From Stomoxys calcitrans (taxonomy: Eukaryota > Arthropoda > Insecta > Diptera > Muscidae), in NCBI RefSeq assembly GCF_963082655.1, contig NC_081555.1:183169424-183233423 (forward strand): a stretch of DNA of 64,000 nt, read 5' to 3'. The position numbers and the translations under genes are program-made. The notes beneath the pieces were generated by a model that ran no database searches, was not told where the DNA came from, and worked only from the letters and a program-made list of their open reading frames with translations. Below, one piece after another: positions 56,170 to 64,000 of this stretch. Numbering within the stretch: the stretch's first letter is position 1; each line of letters opens with the position of its first letter.

Positions 56170-57560
56170 TGCAATTTTAAGCATTTTAATAGTTGTGTTA
56201 TATATATCACCTGCAATAGAGCCATTGGCAAAAGTTGGGGGTTTGGACCGCGTGTAATGCATTGGGTATATATTGCAGTTGTCAGACCTACAATGCTATA
56301 TAGTGTTGTGGTCTGGTGGACGGCGCTTCAAAAGTCCACCTACTGCTCAATACTTAACCGGATCCAAACGATGGTTGGTTGTGCATCACAGCCACACTGA
56401 GGACGACACCATCTGATGCACTGAATTTAATGCTACATATTATGCCTCTGGACATTGTGGCAAGACAAATTGCAGCGACCACTGCTGTGAAGCTAAGGGA
56501 GCTATCTCATTGGTCATGTGGCGGCTACGGACACTGTGTTGTCCTTGATACAATATCCGATGTTCCAGGCAGTGTGGATTACACCCTACCTGAGCTTTTT
56601 GATAAAAAGTACTGTACTGCGATACGATATCCCTGGAAACAGAAGTTACATAGACTTCTATACGGATGGTTCCAAACTAAACGACCAGGTGGGCTTTGAG
56701 GTGTACTCTTAAGATCTAGAACTGGTCATATCGAAGAGGTTACCCGACCACAGCAGTGTATATCAAGCGGCGATCCATGCAATTAAGAAAGTGAAGGAAT
56801 GTCATAACGACGATTGGCATAAATATCTTCTCAGACAGGCATTAAATCCCTGGATAACGTATTTCTGAATACAAAAACCGCCCTTGACTGCTTCAGATCT
56901 TTCAACGAGATGGCTGAAATATTAAAAATTCACCTGTTCTGGGTGCCGGGTAACATAGATATCCCAGGGAATTGTAAAGCGGAAGAGCTTGCGAGACAAG
57001 GAACTTCCCTACACATTTCAGGGATACTGGCATCTGTGGGTATGCTTCTGCGACATGTAAGCTAAGTTTTCTGGACCAGGCCCGAAGGAAAACGAATGGC
57101 CAAAAAGAGTGCGCTGTGAGCATTCCAAAACTATGCGACCTAATCTAGACTCGAAGAGGTCTACTGCTTTGCTGTCTTTGGCTAGAACAGATTTCTCAGT
57201 CATTGTGTCCGTCATGATAGGTCACTGTCTAATCGGAAAACATGCTGACAGACTGAAGGTTGCCAACAACAACTTTTACAAAAGCTGTGGGGACATCGAA
57301 GAAGAAGAGACTGTGTCCCGCACTAGCAGTCAGAAAGAGTTCCACTTTAGGTTCTCATTTCTCTGAGAACCTCTCTGATTTAGTGGATGTGAACATTCGC
57401 AAGTTATTAGGCTTTTTAAAGCGATCTGGATGGTTCAACGGTAGGAGCTACAATACAAGGCATCTTCCTTCTTCTGTTCCTGTAGTATCACAATGAACGA
57501 AAACGTCTGAGTGAGTCTGATGGCACACTACCACTTAAACCTAACCTAACCTAATAATTG
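56170..57560 (+). mobile_element. LINE 3' portion: end of reverse transcriptase, RNase H and zinc knuckle
   Basis: Pieces in three frames: KSWGFGPRVMHWVYIAVVRP and LYSVVVWWTALQ (RT C-end), RTTPSDALNLMLHIMPLDIV, FYTDGSKLNDQVGFEVYS (RNase H first Asp), IFSDRH-like and FWVPGNIDIPGNCKAEELAR (RNase H C-part), ALLSLARTDFSVIVSVMIGH, then SCGDIEEEETV (knuckle) and VDVNIRKLLGFLKRSGWFNG. The 3' end carries AACCTAACCTAACCTAA. RNase H places it in the I/R1/LOA-type LINEs. Frameshifts make it dead. A different family from the 48-49.4 kb relic. Confidence 0.85.
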
Positions 57561-57564
57561 TGTT

Positions 57565-58680
57565 TATTTTTCTATTGGATTTTTTAAATAATATTTATTT
57601 TTAGCTCTTTTTAGTATAAAGTGAGCATTCCTCTAAGTAAAATATATTTTTTTCTTATCACTAATCACATTTAGACCCCATTATACCAATATAATTCATA
57701 ATGTTTTGGTAATGCCATGAATGAATCACACATGATAAATACCAAAGTCATGGTTAAATTTTATATAATTGACACTATAGCTAGTAGTTATATAATTTTA
57801 TATTTGTTCCAATATTTGTTGTGAGGTCACATCAATTTGTTGCTATAACTTTGGTGGCGGGCAAACACTAGTTTGTTTACTCTGTTATAGGATATTTGGT
57901 TTATAGATTCGAATAGTCTGTAACCATGTATGGCGTAATCCAAAAGAAATCTTTTGTTAAATCACTGCACTAATCAATGAGAATATCTAACACAATGATA
58001 TTGTGAACATATATCATAATTTCTTCTTTATATGTGCCTCTGCCACTTTACCTTTTCCCTTAAAACTATGACGAATTAAAAATTCTAAATGTTTACAATA
58101 TTTGTTCACGACTTTTTTTTTTAATAGTATTTACTTTTTCTAATCACATTTAAATTTTACACATTTTTACGTTAAGAATTGAAAAGATTGTGTATTGTCC
58201 GGCAGTTGACTGCTCCACTCAAGAAGCCCGACTAAGACTTTGCATTGACATTTGTTTTGTTTTATAAAATATCGATACCTCTTTTGGAGCCTCACATAAG
58301 GGTGGGTTGGTCATTGTAGGTTCTTTTTTTTATTCTCTCACAGAATATCATATTGAGTAATGTAGGAAAACGTGTTAGATGTTTTGTTTTACTTCATGAA
58401 AACGCATGCAAACGATTACCGAACGTCTGTCGACCGTAAATGTTGAATTCAGTAAAAACAAAATTTTACGTTCCGTTTTCGTGTCAGGTGATAAAATTTG
58501 AAGTTTGAAGAAATTTGAAAGCCAAAAATTTATGTTTAAAAAACTTCTATTCTCCTATTCTATTTTTCTGTGGAATTTTTTACAATTGATTGTTTAAAAT
58601 AAATGTTGAATGGGTAGCCCACCACGAAAACGTGGCAAGTGTGATCTGTGCTGAAAAGTGGGGGAAAAAAGTGAGACATA
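57565..58680. other. Unassigned AT-rich DNA
   Basis: Nothing recognised. Confidence 0.4.
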
Positions 58681-58689
58681 GTGATAACA

Positions 58690-58915
58690 AGAAATTACAA
58701 ATTTGTAGATCGGTCTGTATGGCAGCTATATCTAAATATAGTCCGATTTAATCTATATTTGGGTCAGATGTTGGGAGACCTAAAATTACTTACTGTTTCA
58801 AATTTTAAATTTCGAAATCGGTTAAAAATAAAGCTTTTATGGGCTTCAGACCCTTAATTGGGCGATCGGTCTATATGGCAGCTATATATAGATAAAATCC
58901 GTATGTCGTTAAGAC
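58690..58915 (-). mobile_element. DINE-like central repeat fragment
   Basis: Two units: GATCGGTCTGTATGGCAGC and GCGATCGGTCTATATGGCAG, with GCTTTTATGGGCTTCAGACCC. Same subtype as 41.5-42.1 kb. Confidence 0.7.
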
Positions 58916-59034
58916 TCATTTAACAATTTCTCCTTTAGGTGTTGCATTCGCTTGGTCATTAAGTTCGACTTGAAAAACCATGAAATAGAAAAAGTTTAAA
59001 AACTTTAGAAAACCAAAAAAAAAAAATAAAAAAT

Positions 59035-59092
59035 ATCAATATCAGCGACAGCGGTTTGCTGATAACAGCTAACTTTTTTCTATGGGTTCAGA
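59035..59092. mobile_element. CAGCAAA-rich element, end fragment
   Basis: GCGGTTTGCTGATAACAGC and AACTTTTTTCTATGGGTTCAG resemble the right end of the family. Confidence 0.4.
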
Positions 59093-59360
59093 TGTAGCAC
59101 TTTAAGTCAGTATAATCAACATTGACATTGAAAAAATTATTTGCATTATTTACTCCATCCCAATATACGCACCACTATTTTATTTGTGTTTTCAAATATA
59201 TTGAGTAAGAGAACATTTTCATTCTCTATCAAAAGATAAGATAAGAAGTCCACAAATGAAGTCTGCGTTTAAATTAAGAGGGTAACAAATTTGGAAAACT
59301 CACCACCAGCTTACAGTAATACATACATACTACAAATGTATGCAAAGATAAATTAAATAT

Positions 59361-59873
59361 AGATAAAGAATTTGAACTTCGCACACAGACTGGTTGGTGG
59401 CGCTTGTGAATAATGATGTATGATAATTATCTAAGAACATGCCGCAAGCAGAATTCTGCTCTCAATGGGATGCAGTTTGCGTTGTTTGAATTTTTCAAAT
59501 ATCCATTATTTCCTTTCCCTTGAAGGAAACTATGGCGTACTGCACGAATATTGGGTATGGACAGGGTTTGCATTCAACATGTGTATCTTTCTTTCTTTTT
59601 GCTGTTTTTTTTTTTGTTTTTTTAATTTCTTCGCCAGATCTGCTTTCTTTGAAGAAAATAAAATAATGACCGACACCTATAAGCTTGAAATCAAAGAGGA
59701 TTGAAATAACAGAGAAATTTTTGTGGTCTCAAAGTTTGGCAGCAAATGACGAAACCCTATATACGTGCATTACGCCATCGTTTCCTTCAAGGAAAAGGAA
59801 TAGTTAATTCTCAAATGTCTATATTCACAAGCGCCACCAACCAGTCTATGAGCGAAGTTCAAATTATTTATCT
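59361..59873. mobile_element. Long foldback (MITE-like) element
   Basis: Left arm AATTTGAACTTCGCACACAG then ACTGGTTGGTGGCGCTTGTGAAT is answered at the right by ATTCACAAGCGCCACCAACCAGT and GCGAAGTTCAAATT. Further in, CCTTGAAGGAAACTATGGCGTA (59519 on) is answered by TACGCCATCGTTTCCTTCAAGG. Arms are therefore imperfect and about 200 bp long. The centre is a T-rich run plus GAAGAAAATAAAATAATGACC. The open frame inside has no motif. Confidence 0.85.
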
Positions 59874-60184
59874 GTGTTGACAGTTGCTGCAAAATTTTGA
59901 GAGCACAAAAATTTTTCTGTTATTTCAATCCTCTTTGTGAGAGAAATATTTTCTCTAATAAGATTAACAACATTGAAGAGAACGTCTTTGCTTAGAGAAT
60001 AAAATATTGAAGAGAGTCAGAATATAACAAGATTGAAAGTATATCTGTAAGATACTCTAAATCTATATCTTTAATTTATTATGTGAAGAATGTATTGTAT
60101 ATGTCATGACTTAAAAAAGTAATGTTATGACTGCTTATGGTTACGGCTATACCAATTTGGGTACCTAGCTATGCAGTATTTATA

Positions 60185-60421
60185 TTGGGTTGCCCAAAAA
60201 GTAATTGCGGATTTTTCATATAGTCGGCGTTGACAATTTTTTTCACAGCTTTTGACTCTATAATTGCATCCTTTCTTCTGTCAGTTATCAGCTGTTACTT
60301 TTAGCTTGCTTTAGAAAAAAAGTGTAAAAAAAGTATATTTGATTAAAGCTCATTCTAAGTTTTATTGAAAATGCATTTACTTTCTTTTAAAAAATCCGCA
60401 ATTACTTTTTGGGCAACCCAA
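60185..60421. mobile_element. Mariner MITE, complete (237 bp)
   Basis: TTGGGTTGCCCAAAAAGTAA and its inverse at the ends, TA on both sides (60183-60184, 60422-60423). Differs from the copy at 34881 at a handful of positions. Confidence 0.95.
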
Positions 60422-60428
60422 TAGTAGA

Positions 60429-61660
60429 CTAGCCCAATCGGGCCCACTCCGCTGCGCCTTCTTTAACTCTTTAGAGGCTTTTTAGGGTGGGGACACTTCG
60501 TCCTGAATGCAGATATCGAATTCGTGCCATTATAGCCTATGACGCTAAACGCGTTCGAATCCTGGCGAGAACATCGGACAAAGCGGTGTTTATGCCCTCT
60601 TAATGTTGGCGACATTTGCGAGGTACAATGCCATGCAGGGTCATTTAAAAAATTTTCCCCAAAGAGGGGTAGCACTGCGGGACGCCGTTCGAACTCGGCT
60701 ATAAATAAAAGTCCCTTATCATTGAGTTTAAACTTGACTCGGAAAGCACTCATTGATGTGTGAGAATTTGCCCCTTCTCGGTTCCTGGTGGTAACGTTTT
60801 TCCTTAGGGTAATGTTCTCATTAGGGGAGGAATGGCTCCTCAGATATTTCGACTCAAATATGGATTAAAATTCGTGCTGCACTTCCCCCGCTCGTTACTT
60901 GAACCCAAATTTTAATACCATATTCGTGTTCTGGTCTTCAATACCTTTCATTTGATACCCTTATTGTGCCCATCGGACCACTTTCGTATATGGGTGGCGT
61001 TTTTGGGATAAAGGGAGGGTCCGCCTCTACCCTATATCTAAAACTTATATAGCCTATGTTCCCTTCCAGACAAACGTACACAATCTATGAAAATTTTAAG
61101 AAAATCGGTTCAGCCAAGTATCATATAGTCATAATGGGTCTAATGGCATTTTTGAGAGGTGTCATGACCCCCCAATACTTCGATCTGATTTTGAATGCCA
61201 GATTCGAAATCTACTCCCGAATTGAAATGAACGTCCAATATGTCAGTTTTGGGGATGGGTCGATGGGTACTTAGACTCAAATTTTAATACCATATTCGTA
61301 TTCTACTCTCCAATAACTTTCATTTGATACCTATATTGTCCCGATCGGTCCACTTTTTATTTTGGGTTGAGTTTTTGGCATAAGGGGGAGGGTATATAAA
61401 TTATAAAGCCTATTCCTACTTCCTGACTACATTCGTAATCTACTCCCGAATACCTTTCATTTGAGTCCCATATTGTCATGATCGTCAAATAAACCTATTT
61501 TAAGGGGTTTTGGGGCTGGGCCGGTCCCCCAGGTACTTGGAACCTACTTTTATTATGAAATTCGTATTCTACTCTTGAATACCTTTCATTTGAATCCCAT
61601 ATTGTCCCGATCGGTTCACTTTTATTTTTGGGTAGTACTTTTAGGGTACGGGGGAGGGAC
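60429..61660 (-). mobile_element. Helitron-like repeat, copy C, with the longest SINE piece
   Basis: CTAG at 60429-60432 (3' end on the minus strand, T after it). Block order as in copies A and B. The SINE-derived insert here runs from about 60535 to 60778 and keeps box B (GTTCGAATCCTGGCGAG), ATGTTGGCGACATTTGCGAGG, GACGCCGTTCGAACTCGGC and the tail GAGAATTTGCCCC. The 5' TC end is not reached. Confidence 0.55.
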
Positions 61661-61664
61661 TTTT

Positions 61665-62290
61665 TTCTATGAGTCTATGAGTGAAGTCCCGATGAAAAAC
61701 AAACATCATAGCTTTCAAAACAATGGAGGCATTAAAAACGAGATAAATTTTTAACAAACTATGAAATCACAAAAATCAGTATGTAAATTATGACTCACAG
61801 ACCTTATTTCAGCCATATCTTATAGAAATTTGTTCACTTGAGACTACAAAGTCAGTAAAAGTGATAGTGTGTGAGCTGCATTTGATGAGGATAGGAAAAA
61901 GTGTAAATGTACTTAGCACATGTTAAATTTCACCAAAATGAAAAAAAAAAATAAGGGCTTTTAGAGTTACTGAAGTCATTTCTGTGGATCTGTTCATATT
62001 GTGGCTATGGCTAAATAAATATGACACTCTCTACGGCCTAACTTAAATAAAACAATCCTTACGCTGTGTGTGTGTTTCGTTTTTAAACCATTAAGGCCCG
62101 ACCCTCGATTTCCATGTCCGATTTTGATGAAGTTTTATATATCTTGAATATTTAGAGCATTCGTACTTGTAGTCAATTCTAAAAGGCCTTTACCCACAAA
62201 TATATACACAGATAGATTACATATAGATAAAGATTTTACAACAGAATTTTGCCCTTAATTTTATGATGTTTGCTTCGTTTGCAAAAATAC
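61665..62290. other. Unassigned DNA
   Basis: No gene or known element recognised. Confidence 0.4.
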
Positions 62291-62293
62291 AAA

Positions 62294-62338
62294 TCTTCCC
62301 ATGAACATTCCATAAAGGAATTGGGGCAAACTTCGTTT
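62294..62338 (-). mobile_element. SINE tail fragment
   Basis: CCATGAACATTCCATAAAGG and GGGGCAAACTTC match the last 45 bp of the SINE. Cut off by the foldback-related sequence that follows. Confidence 0.6.
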
Positions 62339-62339
62339 G

Positions 62340-62600
62340 CACTTTCTAAATATTTCCATTTCCGTTAAGGGAACTATGGCTAATGCGCGAACATATATAG
62401 GATTTCGTGAGTCTTAACTTCCAATCTCTGTATCTTTCTTTCTGTTATTTCTTTTTTTTTTTGTTTTGTTGTAAATTTAACTTTTCTTTTTTTTTTTTTG
62501 GGCAGAGCTGCTTGCTTTGAAGAAAAATGAAATAACGAACGGCATCTATACGCTTGACTATCAAGTTTTTGCTGTCAAGTTTTGAGAAAAATTGTAGTCC
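62340..62600. mobile_element. Foldback element, second copy (partial)
   Basis: ATATTTCCATTTCCGTTAAGG, GAACTATGGCTAATGCGCGAA, GTATCTTTCTTTCTG, then the T-run and GCTTGCTTTGAAGAAAAATGA match the left arm and centre of 59361-59873 in order. The right arm is absent. Confidence 0.7.
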
Positions 62601-62604
62601 TTTA

Positions 62605-63660
62605 TATTTCTGTTCATTTGATGCATATTTTTATAAAAGAATTTTCGGGAAACTTTTCGTTTGAAAAGAGATGACGGGAAAAATTTGATTTAACTAGTTA
62701 CATTCGTCTGTTTTATGCCAATAAAAATCTCATAACTCTAGTTAAATCATTTGGTTTTTTTTTTTAAATTTTTTTCCACTCTCATTACCGATAGTAAAAA
62801 TATACATCAGCATATTGGAGTATCTGCTATCCGTCTTCTTTCCAAAAATGACTCATGTCTAGTGCCATAATCAGCTGGAGACTCATAGACCTACATATGT
62901 ATGCTCGTTGTCCACCGATGACTGATTCATAATTAGCCTAATGAATGTTAGGCGATAAAATGATTTTTGTCTGTTATCTTTACTACACCATTAAATATGT
63001 GTTTGTTACTTTGACAAAAATCTGTGTTAATTGAAAACTGATTTCACGCGAGAAAACACAACTTGGTATGCATAAAAAATGCTAAACAAAAAAGTTTTTC
63101 TTTGGGACAAATTGTGTAATAACTTCAAGGTTTCCTCAATATATTAACAATTGCATTCGCTTTAAAAATGTGCAGGTTCGATTTGTATGGAAAAAAAAAC
63201 TTAATAAAAAATAAGCAATAGATTATGACGATTTTGTTACAAATTACCTTTTTGGGGATGTGAAGCGAATACTTGCTGTATGCTTTCGTTAAGTATACGC
63301 AACGTTGCCGTTTGCACCTGCATTAAGGTATGATGCTAGTCCAGTGAAGAGTTAATAAACATGTATGAGTATATCATAAAATAAAGAAAAGAATTTATAA
63401 ATATAGTAAACATTTATAAAGGACAAAAATTAAATTTAATTTTATTGAAATTTTTTACCTTTTCAACCAAATCGACTCATTAGCCCCATTGGAATCCTTC
63501 TCGATTTACCAAAGCAGAGCGTTTGAAAGAGTGAGTTGAGTAAGATGTAATGCCCGTTAAAACTTAATCCTTGTCTCGCCCTATAAAAAAACAAATTTTA
63601 ACATATTGTAATTTCAATCCAGAGACTCAATCTTATAAATTACTTTCTCTAGTTTTTTTT
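62605..63660. other. Unassigned DNA
   Basis: No coding signal; AT-rich with homopolymers. Confidence 0.4.
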
Positions 63661-63689
63661 TTACCCTAATCTCACTACAACTGAATAGA

Positions 63690-64000
63690 ATTCATCCCAG
63701 GACTTCTTGGTTTTGGAGTACAAATTATACAAATTTTTGATTGATATTCAAGAGCCCAACTTTGGACTTTCCATAAGTTCTCGATGGTATTTAGATGAGA
63801 ACTACATAATGACCAATCCAGCACTCTTACCAAAGTGTCCACAAACCATAGCTTTAAATATCGTTTAGAAACCTTGCGTATTGGAATTGGTCCATAACAC
63901 CTTAAATTTTATGCAAAGGTCTAACACTGCGTGATGACATGGCACCTCAAACCATAATAGATACGTGTTTAAGGGTAGCTCAAGTGTAGCTTGGATTGTA
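63690..64000 (-). pseudogene. Tc1-like transposase relic, cut by the window end
   Basis: Minus strand: IMV-stop-GAMSSRSVRPLHKI (VWGxMSSxGxGxLHxI region of Tc1 transposases), GVMDQFQYA, a deletion across the second catalytic Asp, then VRVLDWSLCSSHLNTIENLW, matching the VLxWPxxSPDLNPIENLW block with its catalytic residue changed. At least two stops. Dead. Confidence 0.85.

Noticed and set aside
57535..57560. Internal telomere repeat
   Set aside because: Only three CCTAA-type units at the end of a LINE; flies lack this telomere repeat, so it is a LINE tail.

Overview
This is A+T-rich nuclear DNA of an insect, most likely a higher fly (calyptrate type, such as house fly or stable fly). The evidence is: short introns of 56-76 nt with GTAAGT donors; two SLC16-type transporter genes with fly-like coding style; mariner/Tc1 relics; tRNA-derived SINEs; and many DINE-1-like elements whose 5' end (TATACCC ... 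GGGTATACTA, then a CATGTCCGTCC-type stretch) resembles the Drosophila DINE-1 family. The species itself is an inference.

The only complete genes I can support are two tandem paralogues on the minus strand, at 39017-41072 and 50843-52909. Both encode 12-helix monocarboxylate transporter-like (MCT/SLC16) proteins. Both have four coding exons, the same intron phases (0,1,1), a 271-nt second exon and a predicted length of 621 residues. They share a long cytoplasmic loop with conserved cysteine pairs. Intron 2 of the upstream copy uses a GC-AG splice pair. The 9.8 kb between them is almost all repeats and unassigned DNA.

Other possible gene pieces are weaker. Two minus-strand exons of an unidentified protein end at 18948. 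A minus-strand TATA promoter with an untranslated first exon may lie at about 14590-14880. A short C-terminal coding remnant sits at 27705-27880 beside a DINE element.

The rest is mobile DNA, listed left to right. At 1-10 kb: a broken LINE reverse transcriptase, DINE pieces and degenerate short repeats. At 10.7-21.2 kb: SINEs, a head-to-head DINE pair, a mariner relic and a DINE. At 21.5-33 kb: two Helitron-like repeats, AT microsatellites inside a 94-bp duplication, a mariner nested in a DINE, and a SINE with a clean target duplication. At 33.7-38.4 kb: an inverted DINE pair, a mariner MITE, a 607-bp internally deleted mariner with 195-bp arms inside another element, and a near-complete DINE with a 153-bp tandem array. 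At 41.5-64 kb: more DINEs, two RNase H-bearing LINE relics on opposite strands, SINEs, a third Helitron-like copy, a long foldback element with a second copy, and a Tc1 transposase relic running to the window end.

The two transporters would act in the plasma membrane, moving small carboxylates or related metabolites. Nothing here shows their substrate. The mobile elements do not form a working unit, and I see no complete autonomous transposon. All alignments were done by eye.
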